Origin: JACQFZ01 sp041485885
GTDB lineage: Bacteria; Pseudomonadota; Gammaproteobacteria; Acidiferrobacterales; Sulfurifustaceae
NCBI GenBank assembly: GCA_041485885.1
Contig: JBGPKL010000011.1
Location: 6,837 to 70,836 of the forward strand
Direction of reading: 5' to 3'
DNA: 64,000 nt
The notes under the pieces were generated by a model, which was given only the letters and a program-made list of their open reading frames with translations, had not been told where the DNA came from and searched no databases. This document shows positions 56,726-64,000 of the stretch, one piece after another; position 1 is the stretch's first letter, and each line of letters begins with the position of its first letter. Both the position numbers and the translations under genes were made by a program.

Positions 56726-57331
56726 ATGGACTTCAAACAATTCGTTTTCTACGCCTTCGCGACCTTGCTGGTATTCGCCGCCGGCATGGTTGTGACGCTG
56801 CGCAATCCGGTGAAGTCAGCGCTCTTCCTGGTGCTCGCCTTTTTCAGCGCCGCCGGCCTGTGGCTGCTGCTCTCCGCGGAATTTCTCGCCATCGTGCTCG
56901 TGCTCGTCTACGTCGGCGCGGTGATGGTGCTGTTTCTGTTCGTCGTCATGATGCTCGACATCAATCTCGCGCGGCTGCGCGCGGGTTTCGGGGAATACCT
57001 GCCGATCGGGGGGATCGTCGCCGTGTTATTGGTGCTCGAAATGGGATTGATTCTGAGCTCCGGCCGTTTCGACCTGCAACAGATGCCGGAGCCCGCGGCG
57101 CTCGGCGCCGATCACAGCAACACGCGCGCGCTCGGCCGGCTGATTTACACCGTGTATGCGTATCCGTTCGAGCTGGCCGCGCTCATTCTGTTGGTCTCGA
57201 TTATCGCGGCGATCGTGTTGACCATGCGCCGGCGCAAGGACACGAAATATCTGAACCCGGCGACGCAAATCAACGTGCGCCGCGAAGACCGCGTGCGCGT
57301 CATCAAGATGCCGGCGGAGAAGAAAACCTAA
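56726..57331 (+). CDS. nuoJ: NADH-quinone oxidoreductase subunit J
   Basis: Hydrophobic membrane subunit, 201 residues, five helices. VLVYVGAVMVLFLFVVMML is the family signature helix with the pi-bulge region. A charged C-terminal end follows the last helix (RRRKDTKYLNPATQINVRRE). No ribosome site is obvious just after the repeat element; ATG at 56726 is 8 nt from the repeat end. Confidence 0.95.
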   Translation: MDFKQFVFYAFATLLVFAAGMVVTLRNPVKSALFLVLAFFSAAGLWLLLSAEFLAIVLVLVYVGAVMVLFLFVVMMLDINLARLRAGFGEYLPIGGIVAVLLVLEMGLILSSGRFDLQQMPEPAALGADHSNTRALGRLIYTVYAYPFELAALILLVSIIAAIVLTMRRRKDTKYLNPATQINVRREDRVRVIKMPAEKKT

Positions 57332-57336
57332 GAACG

Positions 57337-57433
57337 GGAACCGCAGATAAACGCAGATGAACGCGGATAGCAAAAACTTCAAACAGTCTTTTATTCATTT
57401 TATCTGCGTTTATCCGCGTTCATCTGCGGTTCC
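57337..57433. repeat. Intergenic inverted-repeat element, copy 3
   Basis: GGAACCGCAGATAAACGCAG at the left and GTTCATCTGCGGTTCC at the right form a long imperfect hairpin. It lies between nuoJ and nuoK and ends nine bases before the nuoK ATG. Same family as copies 1 and 2. Confidence 0.85.
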
Positions 57434-57442
57434 ATAAATCTT

Positions 57443-57748
57443 ATGATACCGCTTGAACACTATTTGATACTCGGCGCGATCGTCTTTGCGCTCGGCGTCG
57501 TCGGGATTTTTCTCAATCGGAAGAATCTGGTGATTCTGCTCATGGCGATCGAGCTGTTGCTGCTCGCCGTCAACATGAATTTCATTGCGTTTTCGCACTA
57601 TCTCGGCGACATGGCCGGGCAGGTTTTCGTGTTCTTTATTCTCACGGTCGCCGCGGCGGAATCGGCGATCGGGCTCGCGATTCTCGTCGCGCTGTTCCGC
57701 AATCGCGCGTCGATCGACGTCGAAGATCTGGACACGTTGAAAGGTTGA
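57443..57748 (+). CDS. nuoK: NADH-quinone oxidoreductase subunit K
   Basis: Small membrane subunit of 101 residues, three helices with two conserved Glu residues expected in helices 2 and 3. LNRKNLVILLMAIELLLLAVN is the signature (Glu in AIELL), AAAESAIGLAILV the second. No Shine-Dalgarno is visible after the repeat element. nuoL follows after 1 nt. Confidence 0.96.
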   Translation: MIPLEHYLILGAIVFALGVVGIFLNRKNLVILLMAIELLLLAVNMNFIAFSHYLGDMAGQVFVFFILTVAAAESAIGLAILVALFRNRASIDVEDLDTLKG

Positions 57749-57749
57749 C

Positions 57750-59738
57750 ATGAACGTATCGCCGGAGACGATCTATCTGTGGATCCCGCTGTCGTGCCTC
57801 GTCGGCGCTCTGATCGCCGGACTCCTCTCCTTCGGGCCGGCTGGGGACGGGCGCTGGAAGATCGCGCGCGTCGCCGCGCACAGCGTGGCCATACTCGGCG
57901 TCGCCGTTGCGTTTTTTCTTTCGGCCTTCGTCGTTCTTCCCGACGTGCTCGCGGGTCATCGCTTCAACGGGACCGTTTACGCGTGGGGCGTGAGCGGCGA
58001 TCTGCCGCTCGAGGTCGGGTTCCTCATCGATCCGCTCACGGCGCTGATGATGACGGTGGTGTCGTTCGTGTCGCTCATGGTGCACGTCTACACCATCGGC
58101 TACATGCGCGACGATCCGGGCTATCAGCGTTTCTTCAGCTACATCGCGCTCTTCACGTTCGCGATGCTGATGCTCGTGATGTCGAACAATTTTTTGCAGC
58201 TCTTCTTCGGCTGGGAGGCGGTCGGGTTGATGTCGTATCTCCTGATTGGCTTCTGGTACACGCGCGATTCGGCGACGTATGCGCAGCTCAAGGCGTTTCT
58301 GGTGAACCGAGTGGGCGATCTCGGTTTTCTTCTTGGGATTGCCGCGATCGCGCATTACTTCGGTACGCTCGATTACGGCGCCGTCTTCGCCATCGCGCCG
58401 CAGCTCGCCGGCAAGACTCTGCAAGTGATACCCGGGGTTGACTGGCACGTGTTGACGTTCGTTTGCATCCTGCTCTTCATCGGCGCGATGGGTAAGTCCG
58501 CGCAAGTGCCGCTGCACGTCTGGCTCCCCGATTCGATGGAAGGCCCGACCCCGATCTCGGCGCTGATCCACGCGGCCACCATGGTGACGGCGGGCGTCTT
58601 CATGGTCGCGCGCATGTCGCCGCTCTACGAATTTTCCGAGACGGCGCTTTCCGTCGTGCTGGTGATTGGCGCGATCACCGCGTTCACCATGGCGTTGATC
58701 GGCATCGTGCAAAACGATATCAAGCGCATCATCGCGTACTCGACGCTTTCGCAGCTCGGCTACATGATGGTCGCGCTCGGCGCCTCGGCGTATAGCATCG
58801 GCATCTTTCATCTGGCGACGCACGCGTTCTTCAAGGCGCTGCTCTTTCTCGCGGCCGGCTCCGTCATCATCGCGATGCACCACGAGCAGGACATCCGCCG
58901 AATGGGCGGATTGAAGAAATACATGCCGGCGACGTTCGTCACCGCGTGGATCGGGTCGCTCGCGCTCGCGGGTATTCCGCCGTTTGCCGGTTTCTTTTCG
59001 AAGGACATGATTATCGAGGCGGTGCATCACTCGACCCTGCCCGGTAGCGGCATTGCGTACGCCGCGGTGTTGAGCGGCGTCCTTATCACCTCTTTCTACA
59101 GCTTTCGTTTGCTGTTTTTGGTATTCCACGGAAAGCCGCGCATGGACGAGCACACGCAGCACCAACTGCATGAGTCGCCGCTCGTGGTCACGGTGCCGCT
59201 GATATTGCTCGCGGTCCCCTCGGTTCTCGCCGGTGCGCTTATGCTCGAACCGCTCGCGTTCGACGGCTACTTCGCGGAAGCGATCAAGGTGCTGCCGGCT
59301 CACGATGTGGTCGGCCGTATCGAGGAGCACTATGAGGGGCTCGGTCCGTTCGTGGCGCACGGGCTAAAGAGCGCGCCGTTTCTGTTAGCGCTCGCCGGGC
59401 TCGGCCTCGCGTGGTTCTTGTACTTGCGCGAACCTGGATTGCCGGAACAAATCCGTCAACGGCTTAACGCCGTGTATGTGGTGCTCATGAACAAGTATTA
59501 CGTCGATGAATTTAACGACCGCGTATTCGCCGGCGGTGCGCGCAAGCTCGGCCGCGTGTTGTGGCGCATCGGCGATGAGCTATTGATCGACGGCTTGGCG
59601 GTGAATGGCACCGCACGCGTCATCGGCTGGGCCTCCGCCATCATCCGCCAGATCCAGTCGGGGTACGTTTATCATTACGCGTTCGCGATGATTCTCGGCT
59701 TGTTCCTGCTCATCACGTTCTTCGTGCATCGCGGATGA
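57750..59738 (+). CDS. nuoL: NADH-quinone oxidoreductase subunit L
   Basis: Antiporter-like proton-pumping subunit, 662 residues, 14 or more helices. LFFGWEAVGLMSYLLIGFW carries the key Glu. AQVPLHVWLPDSMEGPTPISALIHAATMVTAGV is the conserved broken-helix region. A long C-terminal part (from about residue 520) resembles the lateral helix. It overlaps nuoM by 4 nt. Confidence 0.97.
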   Translation: MNVSPETIYLWIPLSCLVGALIAGLLSFGPAGDGRWKIARVAAHSVAILGVAVAFFLSAFVVLPDVLAGHRFNGTVYAWGVSGDLPLEVGFLIDPLTALMMTVVSFVSLMVHVYTIGYMRDDPGYQRFFSYIALFTFAMLMLVMSNNFLQLFFGWEAVGLMSYLLIGFWYTRDSATYAQLKAFLVNRVGDLGFLLGIAAIAHYFGTLDYGAVFAIAPQLAGKTLQVIPGVDWHVLTFVCILLFIGAMGKSAQVPLHVWLPDSMEGPTPISALIHAATMVTAGVFMVARMSPLYEFSETALSVVLVIGAITAFTMALIGIVQNDIKRIIAYSTLSQLGYMMVALGASAYSIGIFHLATHAFFKALLFLAAGSVIIAMHHEQDIRRMGGLKKYMPATFVTAWIGSLALAGIPPFAGFFSKDMIIEAVHHSTLPGSGIAYAAVLSGVLITSFYSFRLLFLVFHGKPRMDEHTQHQLHESPLVVTVPLILLAVPSVLAGALMLEPLAFDGYFAEAIKVLPAHDVVGRIEEHYEGLGPFVAHGLKSAPFLLALAGLGLAWFLYLREPGLPEQIRQRLNAVYVVLMNKYYVDEFNDRVFAGGARKLGRVLWRIGDELLIDGLAVNGTARVIGWASAIIRQIQSGYVYHYAFAMILGLFLLITFFVHRG

Positions 59739-61213
59739 TCGGCGCACACCTACTCAGCCTCGCGATCTGGCTGCCGATTGTCGGCGGCGTCGCGGTGCTC
59801 GCGACCGGTGATGACAAGAACGCGACGCGCGCGCGCGGTCTGGCGTTGGGATTCGCGGTTCTCTCGTTCGCTGCGACGATCGCGCTTTATGTCGGTTTCG
59901 ATCAGAGCACGCCGCAGATGCAGTTTGTCGAAAATTACCCGTGGGTCGAGGCGTTCAAAATTCGCTATCACCTCGGCATCGACGGCATCTCGCTGTTGTT
60001 GATCCTGCTGACGAGCTTCAGCACCGTGCTCGTCATCATCTCCGCGTGGGTGGTGATCCAAACGCGGGTCGCGCAATACTTGGCCGCTTTTCTTTTCATG
60101 GAAGGCATGATGATCGGCGTCTTCAGCGCGCTCGATGGGATTCTCTTCTACGTCTACTGGGAAGCGATGCTGGTACCGATGTTCATCATCATCGGTCTCT
60201 GGGGCGGAGCGAATCGGGTCTATGCGACGATCAAGTTCTTTCTCTACACCTTCATCGGCTCGGTGCTGATGTTGGTCGCGCTGATCTATCTCTACTATCA
60301 GACCGGCAGCTTCGACATCCTGGCGTTTCACGCGCAACAGCTCGGCCTCACGCCGCAGATTTTGATTTTCTTGGCATTCCTCGCGGCGTTCGCGGTGAAG
60401 GTGCCGATGTGGCCGGTGCATACGTGGTTGCCGGACGCGCACGTCGAAGCACCGACCGGCGGCTCGGTTATTTTGGCGGCGATCATGTTGAAGATGGGCG
60501 CGTACGGCTTTCTGCGCTTTTCGCTTCCCATTACGCCCGACGCGTCGCACGAGCTCGCGTGGCTAATGATCGCGCTGTCGTTGATCGCGATCGTCTACAT
60601 CGGCTTGGTGGCGCTGGTGCAAGAAGACATGAAGAAGCTCATCGCGTACTCCTCGGTCGCGCACATGGGCTTCGTGACCCTCGGGTTCTTTGTCTTCAAT
60701 GCCCAAGGCGTCGAAGGCGGGATCATTCAAATGGTGTCCCACGGCTTTATCTCGGGAGCGTTATTTCTATGTGTCGGCGTGCTGTATGACCGGCTGCATT
60801 CGCGCCTGATCACCGACTACGGCGGCGTGGCCAAGTCGATGCCGGTGTACGCGGCGTTCTTCATGTTGTTTGCGATGGCGAACAGCGGTTTGCCGGGAAC
60901 CTCGGGGTTCGTTGGCGAATTCCTGGTCATCATCGGCGCGTTTCACGTGAATTTCTGGTTCGCGGCGATCGCTGCCACGACGCTGATTTTCGGCGCGGCG
61001 TATACGCTGTGGATGTATAAGCGCGTGATTTTCGGCGACGTCAAACGCCCGGAGGTTGCCGCCCTCGCCGATATCGGCCCGCGCGAGGCGTCGTTTCTCG
61101 CGGCGCTTGCCGTGGCCGTGCTCGTCATGGGGCTCTGGCCGAAGCCGTTTCTCGACGTGGTACATGCCTCCGTCGACAATTTACTGGTTCAAGTGAGTCA
61201 CTCGAAGCTCTAG
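59735..61213 (+). CDS. nuoM: NADH-quinone oxidoreductase subunit M
   Basis: Second antiporter-like subunit, 492 residues. LFYVYWEAMLVPMFIIIGLWG carries the Glu; KVPMWPVHTWLPDAHVEAPT and GGSVILAAIMLKMGAYGFLR complete the signature. The start overlaps nuoL and nuoN follows after six bases. Normal length. Confidence 0.97.
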   Translation: MIGAHLLSLAIWLPIVGGVAVLATGDDKNATRARGLALGFAVLSFAATIALYVGFDQSTPQMQFVENYPWVEAFKIRYHLGIDGISLLLILLTSFSTVLVIISAWVVIQTRVAQYLAAFLFMEGMMIGVFSALDGILFYVYWEAMLVPMFIIIGLWGGANRVYATIKFFLYTFIGSVLMLVALIYLYYQTGSFDILAFHAQQLGLTPQILIFLAFLAAFAVKVPMWPVHTWLPDAHVEAPTGGSVILAAIMLKMGAYGFLRFSLPITPDASHELAWLMIALSLIAIVYIGLVALVQEDMKKLIAYSSVAHMGFVTLGFFVFNAQGVEGGIIQMVSHGFISGALFLCVGVLYDRLHSRLITDYGGVAKSMPVYAAFFMLFAMANSGLPGTSGFVGEFLVIIGAFHVNFWFAAIAATTLIFGAAYTLWMYKRVIFGDVKRPEVAALADIGPREASFLAALAVAVLVMGLWPKPFLDVVHASVDNLLVQVSHSKL

Positions 61214-61219
61214 CGCAGA

Positions 61220-62662
61220 ATGGACGCTGACCTACTAAGTCTCGTCGCCGCGGCGGCGGAAATATTCGTGTTCACGATGGCGTGCGTCATTTTGCTCGTC
61301 GAGCTCTACTTGCCGCCGCGCGCGCGGTCGATTCCCTACTTTCTGTCACAGCTCACGCTGATCGGTGCGGCCGCGATCACGCTCGCGCTGGCAAAAACAT
61401 CCGGCCATTTCTTCAACGGCATGTACGTCGCTGATCCGCTCGCGGTGCTGCTCAAGCTCGCGATCTATGTGCTCACGTTCTTCGTGTTCGCGTATTCGCG
61501 CGACTATTTGCGCACCCGCGACATGCTGCGTGGGGAATATTTCGTGCTCGGCCTCTTTGGCGTCGTCGGCATGATGGTGATGGTCTCGGCGAGCCACTTC
61601 CTGCCGCTCTATTTGGGGCTCGAGCTGCTGTCGCTTTCGCTTTATTCGATGGTCGCCTTTCAGCGCGATTCCGCGACCGCGACCGAAGCGGCGATGAAGT
61701 ACTTCGTGCTCGGCGCCATGGCCTCCGGCATGCTGCTCTACGGGATGTCCATGCTCTACGGCGCGACCGGAAGTCTCGAGATCTCGGTCGTGCACCGCGC
61801 CATCGCGGCCATGAATCCCAACGACATCGTACTGATTTTCGGTTTGGTGTTCATCGTCGTCGGGATCGCGTTCAAGCTCGCGTTGGTGCCGTTTCATATG
61901 TGGGTGCCCGATGTTTATCACGGCGCGCCGACGGCGGTGACGGTTTATATCAGCACCGCACCCGAGCTCGCCGCGTTCGCGCTGGTGATGCGCTTACTGG
62001 TCGGCGGCCTCGAGGGTCTCTCGGGCTCTTGGCAGGACATGCTCATCATCCTCGCCGTGCTGTCGATGGGCCTCGGCAATGTCATCGCCATCGCGCAGTC
62101 GAGCATCAAGCGAATGCTCGCTTACTCGGCGATCTCGCACATGGGGTTCTTCGTGCTCGGCATCTTGAGCGCCTCCGCATCGGGATACGCCTCGGCGCTT
62201 TTTTATGTTCTCGTTTACACGGTAATGAGCCTCGGCGCCTTCGGCGTCATCATTCTGCTTTCACGCGCGGGTTTCGAGGCCGATCGGCTGGAGGACTTCA
62301 AGGGGCTCAATCAGCGAAGTCCGTGGTATGCGTTTCTGATGCTGGTGTTGATGTTCTCGCTCGCCGGCGTTCCGCCGACCGCCGGGTTCTACGCGAAGCT
62401 GCTGGTGATCCAATCGGTCGTCGGTGCCGGGATGGTTTGGCTCGCCGTGCTGGCGGTTTTGTTCGCGGTGATCGGCGCCTATTACTACGTGCGCGTCGTA
62501 AAGTTAATGTACTTCGACGATCCGTCGGAGACCGCCGAAATTTCGGCGCCAAAAGACTTTCGCTTTCTCCTGGCGGTCAATGCGCTCGTTCTCATCGGCA
62601 TCATGCCGTGGATCGGTACGGTGATCGACTGGTGCACCGCGGCGGTCCGCGGCTTGTCCTGA
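61220..62662 (+). CDS. nuoN: NADH-quinone oxidoreductase subunit N
   Basis: Third antiporter-like subunit, 480 residues. LGLELLSLSLYSMVAFQR includes the Glu; FKLALVPFHMWVPDVYHGAPT is the typical NuoN motif. It ends the operon, which therefore has all 14 genes, A to N. No nuo assembly gene follows. The next gene converges from the right. Confidence 0.97.
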   Translation: MDADLLSLVAAAAEIFVFTMACVILLVELYLPPRARSIPYFLSQLTLIGAAAITLALAKTSGHFFNGMYVADPLAVLLKLAIYVLTFFVFAYSRDYLRTRDMLRGEYFVLGLFGVVGMMVMVSASHFLPLYLGLELLSLSLYSMVAFQRDSATATEAAMKYFVLGAMASGMLLYGMSMLYGATGSLEISVVHRAIAAMNPNDIVLIFGLVFIVVGIAFKLALVPFHMWVPDVYHGAPTAVTVYISTAPELAAFALVMRLLVGGLEGLSGSWQDMLIILAVLSMGLGNVIAIAQSSIKRMLAYSAISHMGFFVLGILSASASGYASALFYVLVYTVMSLGAFGVIILLSRAGFEADRLEDFKGLNQRSPWYAFLMLVLMFSLAGVPPTAGFYAKLLVIQSVVGAGMVWLAVLAVLFAVIGAYYYVRVVKLMYFDDPSETAEISAPKDFRFLLAVNALVLIGIMPWIGTVIDWCTAAVRGLS

Positions 62663-62702
62663 CCGGCCCCTCAACGAGCGGCCATTCCTTGCACACAAAA
62701 AA

Positions 62703-62728
62703 CCGGGCCGCGCATCAGCGCGGCCCGG
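62703..62728 (-). terminator. Terminator of the CHRD gene
   Basis: Perfect 11-bp stem CCGGGCCGCGC / GCGCGGCCCGG with a 4-nt loop. Minus-strand transcription continues into six T residues (62702-62697), so it ends the CHRD transcript. The plus side lacks a T-tract, so nuo termination here is uncertain. Confidence 0.8.
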
Positions 62729-62755
62729 GGTACGTTACCTATAAATCTTTATTTT

Positions 62756-63256
62756 TTAGTCATCAGCTCTTATCTGCCCGCGCGCCTCACCGGCGGGGAA
62801 AGTGGCGTTATGCATGTTGGCGTAGGTGACGCCCGCGCGGATCGCTCGTATTAACTTGGCCAAATTGCCCGCCGGGACGCCTTGAGCCGCGGGCCCGACC
62901 ACATTCGCTGCTGTGATGGTACCGCTGATGCTTCCCGATGTTGCCGCCGGGCAGGCTGGCTGTGCGTCGCCGCCGCACAGGAAAGCGGAGACGCCGCCGT
63001 TCGCGAAACGCTCGCCAATGTGGATGTGTGAGGCGGCTAAGTTAGCCGAGAGATTCTCGAACGAAAGCTCGAACGCAATGCTCGTCTCGTCGTCGGAGAT
63101 CTCGGCGCGGAATTCTCCGCTCGCGTCCGTTATAATGGACGGTATTTCATTGATCGCTCTCAGATGAGCGCGTAGATCGTCCGCTTTCTTTTCGTTCGCT
63201 ACGGCCGGTAATGCAAAGAGAGCGCAGATCAGGGCTACGACTATTCCGTATTTCAT
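62756..63256 (-). CDS. CHRD-domain secreted protein
   Basis: A 166-residue secreted protein. The signal peptide ends after LFALPAVA (about residue 20). The mature part forms one CHRD domain: LSANLAASHIHIGERFANGG and VTYANMHNATFPAGEARGQIR are its hallmarks. A pair of Cys (LCGGDAQPAC) may form a disulfide. CHRD domains occur in chordin and many bacterial extracytoplasmic proteins; function is unknown. AGGAGGAG precedes ATG at 63256. It is monocistronic with its own terminator. Confidence 0.88.
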   Translation of the reverse strand: MKYGIVVALICALFALPAVANEKKADDLRAHLRAINEIPSIITDASGEFRAEISDDETSIAFELSFENLSANLAASHIHIGERFANGGVSAFLCGGDAQPACPAATSGSISGTITAANVVGPAAQGVPAGNLAKLIRAIRAGVTYANMHNATFPAGEARGQIRADD

Positions 63257-63860
63257 CGTTGTACTCCTCCTAATATAAAGAAAGTTGTGGCGCTTGGTAC
63301 TCGTATGGATTTTGGGGTTTTACGTACCGCATGAGTGTACGGGTGCAAAAAATACGCGGTCAAGCACCGATCGGCGGATCGCTCGCGAAGTAAGCACTGT
63401 CAAAGTGACAATTGTGTTAGGGCAATGCTGCCTGTCGGAACGCAAACGAAGCTGCGAAACGAGTGTGCGCGTTCATATACGATCGAGCCGGAGCCTTAGG
63501 AGGCAATGAGGGTCGAACGGCACCTCCGAATCTACGTTAACTCGCGCAACACTCCGGCCCCGTCAAGCGGCTGACCCGAGTTCGGTTGACGGCTTTGGAA
63601 TCGACTGTCGGATCGGAAAATCCTCGGTCATCGACGTGCCTTCGGAGGAAGACTCGGCGACCATCGGGCGCTCCACCATCCTTTTAGGCGGCGACTTCGA
63701 TTCGAAATCGTCGCGGAAAGCTACTTATTGGCAAGCCGCCGTACGGCAGAGCAATCCGGAAACTGAATCATCAGCGAGCGCGGCGTCGCAAGTGTGGCAA
63801 GACGCGCGTATCCCGTCTCAATCGCGCGCGAGGTAGGCTATCGACAGGCCAACACGCGTG

Positions 63861-63883
63861 GCCCGCAAAAGCGGGCATTTTCC
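63861..63883 (+). terminator. Hairpin upstream of the tRNA promoter
   Basis: GCCCGC (63861-63866), AAAA, GCGGGC (63871-63876), then ATTTTCC. It is a small intrinsic terminator for whatever is transcribed on the plus strand upstream. Confidence 0.6.
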
Positions 63884-63912
63884 TTGAATTCCCGGACCTC
63901 TGGCGGTAGACT
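63884..63912 (+). promoter_or_regulatory. Sigma-70 promoter of tRNA-fMet
   Basis: TTGAAT (63884-63889), 17-nt spacer, TAGACT (63907-63912). The tRNA begins 12 nt later. Both boxes are close to consensus. Confidence 0.7.
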
Positions 63913-63923
63913 GCCGCGCCTGC

Positions 63924-64000
<77 letters not shown>

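Larger units (their letters stand above)
63257..63923. other. Intergenic region before tRNA-fMet
   Basis: About 670 nt without a supported gene. Short plus-strand frames (for example 63636-63836) have no ribosome site and unlikely composition. The CHRD promoter should lie at its left end. The right end holds a hairpin terminator and the tRNA promoter. The terminator faces plus-strand transcription, so a short untranslated transcript from this region is possible. Confidence 0.5.

Noticed and set aside
57642..59360. A 572-codon minus-strand frame opposite nuoK and nuoL
   Set aside because: Antisense shadow, extremely Arg/His/Glu-rich, no homology features.
63636..63836. 66-codon plus-strand frame upstream of tRNA-fMet
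   Set aside because: GTG start without a convincing context, no recognisable motif; left as intergenic.

Overview
The window is a GC-rich stretch of a bacterial chromosome. Gene order points to the Gammaproteobacteria. The runs hrcA-grpE-dnaK-dnaJ-dapB-carA-carB-greA-rlmE-ftsH-folP-glmM-tpiA-secG-tRNA-Leu, smpB-ratA-rnfH-bamE-fur and xseB-ispA-dxs are classical for that class. No species is named, because no marker here fixes one.

Layout. 1-3.3 kb: a cut-off DUF3365-type membrane protein, a small unknown gene, a ROK sugar kinase abutting a truncated Na+/solute symporter remnant, a class I glutamine amidotransferase and a retropepsin-like protease. 3.4-7.3 kb: folE2 and the isoprenoid genes dxs, ispA and xseB. 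7.4-9.1 kb: a cysteine-free IscR/Rrf2-type regulator and two related PilZ proteins. 9.4-13.3 kb: the sulfate ABC transporter sbp-cysT-cysW-cysA. 13.4-17.1 kb: an aminotransferase, a TIR-domain protein and the trans-translation pair smpB-ssrA. 17.2-20.4 kb: an NSS transporter, ratA, rnfH, bamE, fur. 20.5-23.9 kb: a zinc-uptake gene set on the minus strand (small His-rich secreted protein, outer-membrane protein, znuA, znuB) with no ATPase gene. 23.9-27.6 kb: cupin, GNAT acetyltransferase, recN, nadK. 27.7-33.7 kb: the heat-shock cluster and an MgtC-like protein. 33.7-46.9 kb: dapB, a small beta-barrel protein, carAB, greA, rlmE, ftsH, folP, glmM, tpiA, secG, tRNA-Leu(GAG). 47-62.7 kb: a LuxR-type regulator and the full 14-gene nuo operon for NADH dehydrogenase I. 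62.7-64 kb: a CHRD-domain protein and initiator tRNA-fMet at the very end.

The two most unusual features sit side by side at 14.7-16.5 kb. The TIR-domain protein (338 aa) ends in EDDIPF, which resembles the acidic C-terminal tip of single-stranded DNA-binding protein. Just downstream and convergent, the tmRNA gene is interrupted in its T-loop by a 373-nt insert with the hallmarks of a self-splicing group I intron: a U.G pair at the 5' splice site, P7 strands, a 3' P9-like hairpin and a terminal G. Joining the flanks restores a perfect T-arm and acceptor stem.

Other points of interest are a three-copy inverted-repeat element (two copies inside the nuo operon), a CIRCE-like operator before hrcA, and an excellent heat-shock sigma-factor promoter overlapping the grpE stop codon in front of dnaK. 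Most of the remaining genes are ordinary housekeeping genes of normal length.
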